Assembly: GCA_035578175.1 (NCBI GenBank)
Contig: JAQMRL010000021.1
Coordinates: forward strand, 3,878,226 to 3,942,225
DNA from: Catonia carolina
Taxonomy: Eukaryota > Arthropoda > Insecta > Hemiptera > Achilidae
Length of the DNA stretch: 64,000 nt
Direction of reading: 5' to 3'
Made by a program: the position numbers and the translations under genes
Notes under the pieces: model-generated
Told to the model about the DNA's origin: nothing
Databases searched by the model: none
Seen by the model: only the letters and a program-made list of their open reading frames with translations
Part shown: one piece after another, positions 21,722 through 32,353 of the stretch
Numbering within the stretch: the first letter of the stretch is position 1
Layout of the letters: each line of letters starts with the position of its first letter

Positions 21722-22824
21722 CCTCTTGGGACCTGAGATATTTTTTTTGGGTTGCATATACTGAGACCCAACGCTATAGTATACTATAGCCTACTTAAGG
21801 TTGCTTTAGTTGAGTCCTGACATATCAGTTGTGATGTGCGTTGGTAGAGACCCGTAGGTATATTATATATACTATACCTGTATGATGCAAGGGTTGAGTC
21901 CTGAGAAAATTTTTCTACTTGTAGATGGAGTTGAAAAATTGTCCGCCATTTTGATAGGGATAAACAGAATACAGGGATGTCGCAAGTAGGATTACCCAGG
22001 CTAAGAATGCTTTTAATAAGAAGAAGAGCTTATTCACTTCTAGGAATGTTAGTCTTGATGTAAGGAAACGCATGCTGAAGACATATGTGTGGAGTATTGC
22101 AGCTTACGGGAGTGAAGCTTGGACACTTGGTGTGAGGGAAGAGAGAAGATTAGCTGTATTTGAAGCCTGGTGCTATAGAAGGATGTTGAGGGTCAGCTGG
22201 AGAGAAATGATGACGAACGAACAAGTTTTCGGTAGAACGGGGGAGGGAAGGAGCTTCCTAAAATGGATCAGACAGAGAAGAGCCCAGCTGATAGGCCACA
22301 TACTCCGACATGACAGTATGTTGAAAAGAATAATCGAAGGAGTTGTGGAGGGGAGAAATTTGCGGGGAAGACCCAGATTGGAGTACATGAAGCAGTTACT
22401 AGAGGACATGGGATGTGCTTCATATTGCGAGTTGAAGCGGAAAGCAGATGACCGAGGAGCATGGAGAGCAGCTGCCAACCAGCCTTATGGCTGTTAACTA
22501 GAGAGAGAGAGAGAGAAACAGAATACAAGGAAAACATCATTTGAAGTAAAAAAAAGATCCAAAAGATGGTGTGCACTGGTAAAAAATCAAATGTATTACA
22601 TAATACGTATGTGAAATGCCAGTGAAATCAAGGTATAGTATTCTATACGATTGGTCTCAAACAAAGCACCGTAATTTTTCTCATCAGGACTCAAACGGTG
22701 CAATATGTCTGGTATAGTAGGCCTATAGGTCTCAAGCCAGGCACCATCTAAAAAGCTACTGGGTCTCAATCAGTGCAACTACATGGTAGGCCTACAGTAT
22801 ACTACATCATCAGGTCTCAAGAGG
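21722..22824. mobile_element. piggyBac-like element with iterated subterminal motifs, split by a LINE
   Basis: TTAA flanks it at 21718-21721 and 22825-22828. The ends CCTCTTGGGACCTGA and TCAGGTCTCAAGAGG form a 15-bp inverted repeat with one mismatch. The octamer GGTCTCAA or a one-base variant occurs about five times on the right side, and its complement (TTGAGTCC/TTGGGTC/GAGACCC types) about five times on the left. These are likely transposase-binding repeats. About 550 bp are its own; the rest is the LINE at 21974-22515. No transposase. Confidence 0.82.
21974..22515 (+). pseudogene. RTE-like LINE 3' fragment, open frame, with target duplication
   Basis: The open frame at 22072-22497 encodes WSIAAYGSEAWTLGVREER, LAVFEAWCYRRMLRVSW, LIGHILRHDSMLKR, GRPRLEYMKQLLEDM and ending KADDRGAWRAAANQ. 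This is the conserved region downstream of the RT domain in RTE-like retrotransposons. A GA-repeat tail (22500-22515) and a 12-bp duplication AAACAGAATACA at 21962-21973 and 22516-22527 define the insertion. The element is 5'-truncated, so RT and endonuclease are absent, but the remaining frame is undamaged, which implies a young insertion. Confidence 0.88.
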
Positions 22825-22887
22825 TTAATATATCATGTCATGGCAAAATACTCTTACAATGTATAATATTTTTTATATTATCATCAT

Positions 22888-23276
22888 CAGGTGGAGTGTC
22901 AAATTATTTACACCCAATCTGTTAGTTGCAGGGCTAAAATAAATAGTTCTGTTTCTTATCGCATGGTCAGCCAATTAAATGACTGAATCATTTAAGAACA
23001 GAAGAGGTAGAGGTGTACTATGACACTAATCAGAGTTATCTCCTCTGGAAGTAATAAATTTCATTATACAGCCAGACCCTGTGGTGAATAAAGTGAAGGT
23101 GTCATTTGCAGAGTGGAAAATATGTGCTTTTCAGAAGGCCCGGTATGCTGATAAGCGTACTTTTCCACTCAGTGAGGAAGGCAATGGTAAACCATCTCAC
23201 TTCTCGTTTTACTTAGTAAAGCCTCTAGAGGTTCAAACCAGCTTTTTGGCTGATGACCTAAACAACAACAACATTA
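22888..23276 (+). mobile_element. SINE-C copy
   Basis: Plus orientation, from GGTGGAGTGTCAAATTATTT to the ACCTAAACAACAACAAC tail. The 5' palindrome is missing. Open frames inside it are accidental. Confidence 0.82.
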
Positions 23277-23806
23277 CCATCTTAATTTGAAAAGGAAACT
23301 TTCAAGACAAAAATAATCGAAAACTAATTCCCTTAGTTAAAACAAAACAATATTACGTATATTATATAATAAAATAATACAATATAATAATATTGTAATT
23401 AAATAAATAAAAAGTATAGGTTTTGAAACGCCTGTACAACTTAAACCCCGCCCAATAATTTATTAATGATTATTTTGTGATTCAGCATTATCAAAACTTT
23501 CTCTGCCTTTGAAATTTAATCATTAATGTACTCTACGCCTTACAGATTTATTTTTAATTTTTAATATCAAACAATTTAAATTGTAATATAATCATTAGTT
23601 CCTATACAAGAAATTTAAAATATCTATAACAATAAAGTTTAAATTAAGTCTTATGTTTGAATTATGAAGTGTTTTAAATGAAACAATAGGACTAGATATT
23701 TAAACCTATTATTAAAATTTTTAAATTATTATGCAGACAATTAATAGGTTATACAGGTAGATAAGTGTATGAATATACAAGTTTTGCGATTTCTCTTGAT
23801 ATACGA
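23277..23806. other. AT-rich spacer, nothing recognised
   Basis: No element end or coding signal before the mariner remnant. Confidence 0.45.
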
Positions 23807-23992
23807 GATGTGGCTATTAAATAACGAGACGAAGTTGTAAAAAATTTTGTTTTAATTTTATACATAATCACTTATTGTCACCTGCAATATACACTCCTTC
23901 TCTATCCCTACAACTCTCCATGCGAATTTTCTATTGTTGGAAACAGTGCTGGAAGTCATCTTCTGTCAGCTCCTTCAGGACCCGTGCCGCTC
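23807..23992 (-). mobile_element. mariner 3'-end fragment
   Basis: It starts after TA with CGAGATGTGGCTATTAAAT, the inverted terminal repeat also seen at 26998 and 63636. On the minus strand it encodes the last residues of a mariner transposase (KELTEDDFQHCFQQ-type) in decayed form. The upstream part is missing. Confidence 0.82.
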
Positions 23993-24086
23993 AAAAATTT
24001 TTAAAATGTGTTGTTATTTAGGTCGTCAGCCGAAAGGCTGGTTTAAACCTGTAGAGGTTTTACTAAGTAAATCGAGGAGTAAGGTG

Positions 24087-24923
24087 ATACCGGAAGGGGC
24101 TACCGTTTGGTATACTGACGGCTCAGTGATGAGCGGAAGAGCGGGATTGGGGGCCTGGGGGGCCGGGGGAAAGATTTCCCTGGCCCTTGGGTGTAACATA
24201 ACCATCTTCCAAGCTGAAATATTGGCCATTAAGGTCTGTGCGGAGAGGTGTATTGAAAGGCGCCTCAGTGGGTCGCACATTTATATTTTGTCCGATAGTC
24301 AGGCGGCCATCAAGGCTTTGAGGTCTTGTACTTTTGAGTCGCGATTGGCCTATGATTGTCGGGAAGTTTTGAATGCCGTAGCCAAGCGTAACGTGGTGAC
24401 GCTGCGTTGGGTGCCGGGGCACCAGGGAGTGCCTGGAAATGAGAAAGCGGATGCCTTAGCAAAGAAAGGTGCAGCCTCTCACTTCATAGGCCCAGAGCCA
24501 TTCTGTGGAATTGGTGAAGGCTATTATAGAGGTATAGTTAGGGCTTGGGAAGAGGAGGCTAAAACCTCCTATTGGGAAAAGGTGCCAGGCTGTGAACAGG
24601 CAAAGAAATTCATTGCCTATTCCAGCAGGAAGGCTGGGATATATAATAGACTAGGAAGACAGGACTTGAGGAGGGTAGTGGGACTGATGACTGGTCATTG
24701 TAATCTTGGGTATCATTTATCCAAGATAGGAGTTGCTGAAGAAAGCCTGTGTAGATTCTGTCATGAGGCAGAAGAGAAGGCTGAGCATATTTTATGCAAT
24801 TGCAAAGTGGTTGGCTGCAAAAGAAGAGCGCTGATGGGTAAGGACGTGTTAACACCTTCTCAGGTAAGTGCACTAGATCCTAGGCAGATCCTGCGCTTTA
24901 TTGAAAGTGTGGGTCTTGCATAA
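24087..24923 (+). CDS. LINE ORF2 C-terminus: RNase H plus CCHC zinc knuckle (partial)
   Basis: About 278 codons are open without any stop. RNase H catalytic residues are visible in order: Asp in WYTDGS, Glu in FQAEILAIK, Asp in YILSDSQAAI, and the last Asp in PGNEKADALAKKG, with the conserved WVPGHQGVPG loop before it. The knuckle CRFCHEAEEKAEHILC (C-x2-C-x8-H-x4-C) follows near the C-terminus. In such LINEs RNase H removes RNA from the RNA:DNA hybrid during reverse transcription. The frame begins at the insertion point, so there is no native start codon; AUG codons just upstream belong to SINE-C and mariner sequence. The intact frame argues for recent insertion or a frame preserved by chance. 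Confidence 0.87.
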   Translation: MPEGATVWYTDGSVMSGRAGLGAWGAGGKISLALGCNITIFQAEILAIKVCAERCIERRLSGSHIYILSDSQAAIKALRSCTFESRLAYDCREVLNAVAKRNVVTLRWVPGHQGVPGNEKADALAKKGAASHFIGPEPFCGIGEGYYRGIVRAWEEEAKTSYWEKVPGCEQAKKFIAYSSRKAGIYNRLGRQDLRRVVGLMTGHCNLGYHLSKIGVAEESLCRFCHEAEEKAEHILCNCKVVGCKRRALMGKDVLTPSQVSALDPRQILRFIESVGLA

Positions 24924-25018
24924 ATAAGGAATAGGGGCAATCACAAAAGATCTTTTAGGTCGCGGTGAGGAGGGGCTGCTGAAGCCCGAACGCCCTGGTG
25001 TTGTAAAGTAAGTAAGTA
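24087..25018 (+). mobile_element. 5'-truncated non-LTR retrotransposon 3' end
   Basis: Inserted in a SINE-C with a 9-bp duplication, AGTAAGGTG (24078-24086 and 25019-25027). It carries an RNase H-zinc knuckle coding end, a short 3' UTR and a GTAAGTAAGTAAG microsatellite tail. An RNase H domain C-terminal to the (missing) reverse transcriptase points to the I/LOA/R1-type lineages. Confidence 0.87.
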
Positions 25019-25466
25019 AGTAAGGTGGTTTACGGTGCCTTCCTCACTGATTGGAAAAGTACACTTATCAGGATGCCAGGCCTTCTGAAAAGCATATATT
25101 TTCCACTCTGCAAATGACACTTTCACTTCATTCACCACAGGGTCTGGCTGTATAATGAAATCCAATACTTTCAGACGAGATAACTCTGATTAGTGTCTTT
25201 TACACCTCTACCTCTTCTGTTCTTAAATGATTCAGTCATTTAATTGGCTGACCATGTGATAAGAAACCGAATTATTTATTATAGCCCTGCAACTAAAAGA
25301 TTGAGTGTAAATAATTTGACACTCCGCCTGTCTGTTATGGGCAAGTTTAAAATGAAGCTTGCAAAAATGTTAGTACTGACACTTTGTATGCGATTGAAAA
25401 TGACCCAAATTTTTTTTTAAAACGATAATAACATGCGATGAAACTAAGCGCCAATCCATGCACCAA

Positions 25467-26430
25467 AAATCTGGTGTGAAACACTCACACAACTTTCTCT
25501 TGCCAATGCAAATGATTAATAATAAACCTAACATTATTAATAAAATATTAGAAATAAACAAAAACTAACCTTAAAAACATAACCTTATTTTAATCATGAG
25601 TGAATGACGCAAAATGACAGTCGAACTCAGTTTGGCTTAAAAATACGGAAAATCACGCTTTCACGCTAAACTAGGCTCTGTAGAGAAAAATGCTCTAAAC
25701 AAAAGTTGTAGATCTTTTAATTTTCTATAACTTTTATTATATACACTTTTGTCGTAAAATGCATACTAAGACCGAAATGTTAAAAAAATCGATTTTTCTC
25801 ACGTTTTCGTGAGAAAAAAAACAGAAAATCGCAAATTACCGCTAAACTAAGCGTCATACAAAAAAATGTTTGAAACAGAAGTTGTAGGTTTTTAAATTCT
25901 CTACAACTTTTATTATTTAAGGTTTTGCGCTAAAATTTATATTAAAGCCGTAATCTTAAAAAAACAACGTTTTTACGTGAAAACAGCCTCACCGAGAATT
26001 TCAGCAAACATGGCGCCTACCCTATCTTGTAGAGAATAAAAAATTGAGTAAAATAGGCGATTTTAAAAAAAATCGTAGGACCAGTTTTTGAGAAAATCGC
26101 AAAAAACTGAAAAATTATTCGAATAAACTACTACTTCCGGTTGACCGATTTTGATGAAAATGTTCGTGTCGCGTCCGGTAGTGGTATGTAACTTAAGTTT
26201 CAAGTTTCAAGTTCGTACGACGTTTCGTTCTTGAGATATTCTGTTCACACACAGACACACACACACACACACACAGACACAGACACACACACACACAGAC
26301 CAATCGCTAAAAACATTTTTTTGGGTTCAGGGGGTCTGAAACCGTATAGATCCGGTGAAAACTCGATTTCGAAAAATCGACATGAAAACAATACTTTCCT
26401 TCCTATATATTCATATAGGCAAGAGAAAGT
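25467..26430 (-). mobile_element. HINE-like element, copy 6
   Basis: Complete minus-strand copy with hairpin GTGTGAAACACTCACAC at about 25472, ACTTTCTCTTGCC, a CA tract with CAGA interruptions at 26246-26299, and GGCAAGAGAAAGT at 26418-26430. It directly abuts the mariner remnant. Confidence 0.88.
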
Positions 26431-26435
26431 AAAAA

Positions 26436-26998
26436 AGCTGAACTTCACCGAGAGCCAAAATGATTGTTTTTTTTTATATCCATGGGATTGCGTGCCTTCA
26501 CTGGGTTCCTGAAGGTCAAACAATTAATCAATATTACTACCATGTGGTACCTTCTAAACTGCGTCAAAGAGTAAGGAAAAAATGTTCCGAAATGTGGAAG
26601 GATAAATCATGGGTTCTCCACCAAGACAATGCGCCAGTTCATTCCGCGTTATCTGTCAAGAGGTTTCTAGCCAAGTACAGCATTTCAGTGTTAGAACATC
26701 CACTTTATTCACTAGATCTTGCACCATTTGACTTCTACCTGTTCGCTAAGGTGAAATCTGCATTAAAAGGGACAAGGTTTGAGTCTGTGGAAGCTGTAAA
26801 AGAGAAAGTGGAACGTGTCCTGAAGGAGCTGACAGAAGATGACTTTCAGCACTGTTTCCAACAATGCAAAATTCGCATGGAGCGTTGTAGGGATAGAGAA
26901 GGAGTGCTTATTGAAGGTGACAATAAGTGATTATGTATAAAATAAAAAATTAAATTTTTTACAACGTCAGTCTCGTTATTTAATAACCACACCTCGTA
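26436..26998 (+). mobile_element. mariner element, 3' half
   Basis: Transposase C-terminal half, 3' UTR and terminal inverted repeat (AACCACACCTCG, followed by TA at 26999). The 5' half is absent; the left border is the HINE-like copy. Confidence 0.85.
26460..26930 (+). pseudogene. mariner transposase, C-terminal half
   Basis: The open frame encodes the C-terminal catalytic region of a mariner (DD34D) transposase. The second catalytic Asp lies in WVLHQDNAPVHSAL and the third in LDLAPFDFYLF (family consensus PDLAPCDFFLF). The tail KSALKGTRFESVEAVKEK and DDFQHCFQQ is characteristic. The N-terminal DNA-binding domain and the first Asp are missing, so the protein cannot transpose. There is no true start: the first Met is internal. 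Close relatives at 23807-23992 and 63404-63636 share the 3' end. Confidence 0.87.
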
Positions 26999-27048
26999 TA
27001 ATTCAAGAATTACCGTAAAATTATGTCTTCTAACAAAATTTACTACTA

Positions 27049-27819
27049 TCTATACTTATAAAAGAAGAAGTCCTGACTGACTGACTGACTGATTCATAAT
27101 CAACGCACAGCCGAAACTATAATAGTTACAGACTTGAAATTTGGAAGTTAGCTTTCTTATGTTGTGTAAGCGCGCACTAAGAAAGGATTTTGCAAAATTT
27201 TGATTTTAAAGGGCAGAAATAGCAAAAATTCCCCCCCACTGATGCGAGGATAAGGAATCAACGCGAAGCGCTACGCTTACGGCTGGTTCTCCAACACACA
27301 TTTACCCCTTCCATAGGCATATTCCATAGCTCACCAGTACTTGTCGTTGCACACTTTCAGACGGTTGCCTATTTGACAGTCACTGTGATAGCGTCAAAAA
27401 AAACCGTTTCATTTAAAACCATTCTTCTCAGAACAAACTATCGTACTACTGTGCTTTAGTCGTTACTCACCGTTCTTCTAAGAAAATTTTGTTAACTTAA
27501 ATCAATTATTTGATGATAGTGATTTGAAATCCAAGAATACATTTTCAGTAACTAAATATTGGAAAACTAAAGATTGGACTGTCTAATTCGTGCATGCTAT
27601 TGATGAAGATATGGGATTATAATATTTTTTCTATTGTATATAAGTCATGAGATAAAAGACAATAACTCGAGTTTTATACTATTGTTAAACATGAAATTTT
27701 TCTAGAAACAACAGTCAAAATTGAAAACCTAAATTAAAAGCCTCTTATACTATTTTTAACATAAGATATTTTATAACTAATAACCTTTGCGCGGGCGAAG
27801 CCGCGACGGGGGACGCTAG
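27049..27819 (+). mobile_element. Non-autonomous Helitron
   Basis: It starts TCTATACTTATAAAAG and ends in CTAG, inserted between A (27048) and T (27820) with no duplication, as canonical Helitrons do. A GC-rich hairpin, CGCGGGCGAAGCCGCG, precedes the end by about 12 nt. It has a short GACT microsatellite near 27070 and no Rep/helicase frame. Confidence 0.88.
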
Positions 27820-27835
27820 TAAAAATATATTGGGA

Positions 27836-27900
27836 TGCCCATATCGGGCAGGTGGAGTGTTAAATGAATTGCACTTGATCTGTTGGTGGTTTTTATTATG
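27836..27900 (+). mobile_element. SINE-C 5' fragment
   Basis: GCCCATATCGGGCAGGTGG and the following 45 bp match the 5' end of SINE-C; the rest is gone. Confidence 0.65.
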
Positions 27901-27984
27901 AAGCATCTGCTTGTCAATAATACGATGGTTTTTCTTTTCAACCTCCGATAATCTGTAAATAAAAGACAAGAAAATATTTTTAAA

Positions 27985-28857
27985 AAAATCTGTTGTGAAA
28001 TACTCACACAACTTTCTCTTGCCAATACAAATACCTAATTTACAATATATCCTATTATTTGTAATAAAACATTAGAAATAAACAAAGAAAATAACCTCAA
28101 TAAACATAACCTAATATTAATCATGAGTAAAAGACGCAAAATGAAAATCAACTTCAGTTTGCCTTAAAAAAACGGAAAATCACTCTCTCACGCTAAATTG
28201 TTTACATTCGTCGTAAAATGCATACTTAGGCCGACATCTTTAAAATATCGATTTTTCACACGTTTTCGTAAGAAAAAAAAGAAAATCGCTAATTATCGCT
28301 AAAATCAGCGTTTTACAAAAATATGTTTGAATTAAAGTTGTAGGATTTTAAATTCTCTACATTTTTTATTTGTATAATTTTTTGCGCTAAAATACATATT
28401 AAAGCCGTAATATTAAAAAAACAAAGTTTTTACGAAAAAAGAGCTTTACCAAGAATTTCAGCAAACATGGCGCCTGCCCTATCTTGTAGAGCATAAAAAA
28501 TTAAGTAAACGAGGCGATTTTTAACAAAATCGTATGACCAGTTTACGAGAAAATCGCAAAAATTGAAGAATTACACGAATAAACTACTACACTACTTACG
28601 GTTAACCGATTTTGATGAAAATGTTCGTGTCGGGTCCGGTAGTGGTATGTAACTTAAGTTTCATGTTTCAAGTTTGTACGATGTTCAGTTCTTGAGATAT
28701 TTTGTATACAGACACACACACAGACCAATCGCTAAAAACATGTTTTTTAGGTTCAGGGGGTCAGAAAACGTGTAGTTTCGGGAAAACTCGATTTAGAAAA
28801 ATCGACATGAAAACAATACTTTCCTTCCTATATATTCATATAGGCAAGAGAAAGTAA
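27985..28857 (-). mobile_element. HINE-like element, copy 7 (array unit 1)
   Basis: Minus-strand copy with a short CA tract (28711-28725) and small deletions in the 3' body. It is the first of three head-to-tail units. Confidence 0.85.
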
Positions 28858-29818
28858 AAATCTGTTGTGAAATACTCACAAAACTTTCTCTTGCCAGTGC
28901 AAATACCTAATTTACAATATATCCTATTATTTGTAATAAAACATGAGAAATAAACAAAGAAACTAACCTCAATAAACATAACCTAATATTAATCATGAGT
29001 AAAAGACGCAAAATGAAAATCAACTTCAGTTTGCCTTAAAAATACAGAAAATCACTCGTTCACGCTAAACTAGGCTCTGTAAAAAAGAACTCTGAAAATA
29101 CAATATGTTGTAAATTTTTTAATTTCCTATAAATTTGATTATATACACTTTTGTCGTAAAATGCATACTTAGGCTAAAATCTTTAAAAAAATCGATTTTT
29201 CACACGCTTTTGTGAGCAGAAAAAAGAAAATCGCTAATTATCGCTAAACTAAGCGTTATACAAAAAAAATGTTTAGAATAAAAGTTGTATAATTTTAAAA
29301 TCTCTACAACTTTTGTTATACAGTATATATTTTTGCGCTGAAATGCATAGTCTATTAAAGCCGCAATCTAAAAAAAAAAAACAATTTTTTTACTTGAAAA
29401 CAATCTTACCAAGAATTTCAGCAAACGTGGCGCCTACCCTATCTTGTAGAGCATAAAAAATTTAGTAAATGAGGCGATTTAAAATGAACCCGTAGACCAG
29501 TTTTTGAGAAAATCTGAAAAAAGTGAAAAATTACACGAATAAACTACTACTTCCAGTTAACCGAATTTGATGAAAATGTTCGTGTCGGGTCCGGTAGCCG
29601 TATGTAACCTAAGTTTCAAACCGTACGATGTTACGTTCTTGAGATATTCTGTTCACAGACACACGCACACGGTCACACACACAGACCAATCACTAAAAAC
29701 ATGTTTTTTGGGTTCAGGGAGTCTGAAAACGTGTAAATCCGGTGAAAACTCGATTTCGAAAAATCGACATGAAAACAATACTTTCCTTCCTATATATTCA
29801 TATAGGCAAGAGAAAGTA
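28858..29818 (-). mobile_element. HINE-like element, copy 8 (array unit 2)
   Basis: Minus-strand copy, almost identical to copy 9, sharing rare variants such as GTGAAATACTCACAAAAC and ACATGAGAAATAAAC. Unit length is about 961 bp. Confidence 0.88.
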
Positions 29819-30767
29819 AAAATCTGTTGTGAAATACTCACAAAACTTTCTCTTGCCAGTGCAAATACCTAATTTACAATATATCCTATTATTTGTAATA
29901 AAACATGAGAAATAAACAAAGAAACTAACCTCAATAAACATAACCTAATATTAATCATGAGTAAAAGACGCAAAATGAAAATCAACTTCAGTTTGCCTTA
30001 AAAATACAGAAAATCACTCGTTCACGCTAAACTAGGCTCTGTAAAAAAGAACTCTGAAAATACAATATGTTGTAAATTTTTTAATTTCCTATAAATTTGA
30101 TTATATACACTTTTGTCGTAAAATGCATACTTAGGCTAAAATCTTTAAAAAAATCGATTTTTCACACGCTTTTGTGAGCAGAAAAAAGAAAATCGCTAAT
30201 TATCGCTAAACTAAGCGTTATACAAAAAAATGTTTAGAATAAAAGTTGTATAATTTTAAAATCTCTACAGCTTTTGTTATACAGTGTATATTTTTGCGCT
30301 GAAATGCATAGTCTATTAAAGCCGCAATCTAAAAAAAAAACAATTTTTTTACTTGAAAACAATCTTACCAAGAATTTCAGCAAACGTGGCGCCTACCTTA
30401 TCTTGTAGAGCATAAAAAATTTAGTAAATGAGGCGATTTAAAATCAACCCGCAGACCAGTTTTTGAGAAAATTTGAAAAAAGTGAAAAATTACACGAATA
30501 AACTACTACTTCCAGTTAACCGAATTTGATGAAAATGTTCGTGTCGGGTCCGGTAGCCGTATGTAACTTAAGTTTCAAACCGTACGATGTTTCGTTCTTG
30601 AGATATTCTGTTCACAGACACACGCACACAGACCAATCACTAAAAACATGTTTTTTGGGTTCAGGGAGTCTGAAAACGTGTAAATCCGGTGAAAACTCGA
30701 TATCTAAAAATCGACATGAAAACAATACTTTCCTTCCTATATATTCATATAGGCAAGAGAAAGTAAA
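29819..30767 (-). mobile_element. HINE-like element, copy 9 (array unit 3)
   Basis: Minus-strand copy. It differs from copy 8 by a few substitutions and a shorter CA tract, which marks a recent tandem duplication. Confidence 0.88.
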
Positions 30768-30815
30768 AATAGCCAACTAATGCTCTCCACCCTGTTAACT
30801 CAGTTAATACCTTAA

Positions 30816-31763
30816 CCCTAGAATGGAAAGCCTAGTAATAGTTACGTTGTTGGAAACCTGTCGTAATATTTACTACTGATCTTTATAAGTCTAAATCTTA
30901 TAGATGCATGTATTTTAAATAAAAATGTGCTATGTTTATAATTTTTTAGTTTATTTCATACCAATTTAATATACAATAAAGTAAAAATAACGGTATTATG
31001 CACCTTGAATATATTTTTTTCAAATTTATTGGTTAAGTAGGAAATTTTTATTAAGTCGGAAAATTAGTAAAATACCATAAAGTCTTATAAATTTTTAGGT
31101 AAACTGTTTGATATTGCTAAGAAAAAACAAGGTAGTCAGAGTCTAGGCATTTGCAAAGATTTTACTGTTCAATCGTGATAGACGTCGGTGCACCTCTTGC
31201 ATATTTCTCCTCTGTGCTCCCCGCAGAATGCCTCGTTGCAATTGATACACCAGCTTGTTTTCATACGCCTCTTTATTGCTGGGCAATGTTTACAAACTGT
31301 TCGTTTCTTAACCTGTTTAGGGACAGGAACTGGATCATTTTCTCTTCCCAGAACTTGAAGTATATTCGTCTTCAAAGATCGTTGAATTGAGACACATTTG
31401 ATCCTTTCTTCTAACCATGGTGTTATGAGCTGTTTATGTAGCCCGATCATAATTTATAATACAACTAACTATTTACAGTTTATTTTAACAAAACACGTCA
31501 CTACGAAAGCTAAAATAATTAAAATATAAATCGATGCCCTATAAAAAATAGTTACGGTAGTGGAAACCCGTCGTAATATTTACGATTTATACTCTCACTC
31601 GACAAAATACAAAAGTTGTAACCGATGTCAATAACACACTGACCTTGTCTCAGGCGAAACGATACACACCCTTAAGGTCGATACAGTCAACGTTAAAACG
31701 TAGTGGTACCAACGAAAAACGAAGTTGACGTAGTAAATTTTACGACGGCTTTCCATTCTAGGG
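30816..31763 (-). mobile_element. Deleted piggyBac element
   Basis: TTAA duplications lie at 30812-30815 and 31764-31767. The ends CCCTAGAATGGAAAGCC and GGCTTTCCATTCTAGGG form perfect 17-bp inverted repeats. A motif of about 38 bp near the left end (GTAATAGTTACGTTGTTGG, 30834) recurs as a direct copy near 31544. The minus strand still encodes the transposase C-terminus. Confidence 0.9.
31169..31450 (-). pseudogene. piggyBac transposase C-terminal cysteine-rich domain
   Basis: The open frame ends in a zinc-binding cysteine-rich domain: KRTVCKHCPAIKRRMKTSWC, then INCNEAFCGEH and GEICKRC. CxxC/CxxH pairs of this kind lie at the extreme C-terminus of piggyBac-family transposases and bind the element's ends. 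The catalytic DDD core is deleted, so only a DNA-binding fragment remains. If translated it could act as an end-binding competitor, but expression is not shown by the sequence. Confidence 0.82.
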
Positions 31764-32014
31764 TTAAACTCATTGACCGCTTATAACCGATAACTTACTA
31801 TTTGTAATTAACTTACACAAATAAATTCACGTGGTTATTAGTGATTATTTAAAATTTAACAATGAATAATATATTTTGTCGTACTGCTACTGATAAAAAT
31901 AAATGACACATCATTAATCATATTGCAAACAAATGAGAAAAGAGCTTATTAGCCTACTGCCTATTTATATAAAATCTAGCAACCCCCGCTCGCTTCGCTT
32001 CACAGCAGCTAATG

Positions 32015-32310
32015 TTTTTTTTTTTTTTGTCATCAGTCTCTCGACTGGTTTGATGCAGTTCTCCAACCTGTTCTATCTTGCGCAAGTCGTTTCATATCTA
32101 CATACCTGTAACACCCTACATCTTTTGTGATTTGCTTTATATATTCTAATCTTTGCCTCCCTCTACAATTTACTCCCTCAACATTACCCTCCATTATTAA
32201 TAGCCCAATACCTGGATGTCTTAGGATATGCCCCACTAGCCTATCCCTTCTTTTGGTAAGATATGTAAGATATGTAAGATATGTATTTTGGTAAGATATC
32301 CCTTCTTTTG
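32015..32310 (-). pseudogene. RTE-like LINE 3' fragment in Helitron
   Basis: The minus strand encodes MGHILRHPGIGLLIMEGNVE, GRQRLEYIKQITKDVG, DMKRLAQDRTGWRTA and a stop, followed by an A tail (T-run at 32015-32028). A 10-bp duplication GCAGCTAATG flanks it at 32005-32014 and 32311-32320. Same family as 18985-19435. Confidence 0.87.
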
Positions 32311-32353
32311 GCAGCTAATGTAGGTCTCATAAAATTATTTTAAAACCTCTCTA

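Larger units (their letters stand above)
24009..25345 (-). mobile_element. SINE-C copy interrupted by a LINE
   Basis: The SINE-C halves at 24009-24086 and 25028-25345 join perfectly when the LINE and one duplicate are removed. The 5' palindrome is degenerate (CTGTTATGGGC). Confidence 0.85.

Noticed and set aside
23081..23290. Open frame FAEWKICAFQKARYADKRTF-type, also near 34311 and 24941
   Set aside because: The same peptide appears wherever SINE-C is present because it lies within the repeat; it shows no independent gene features.
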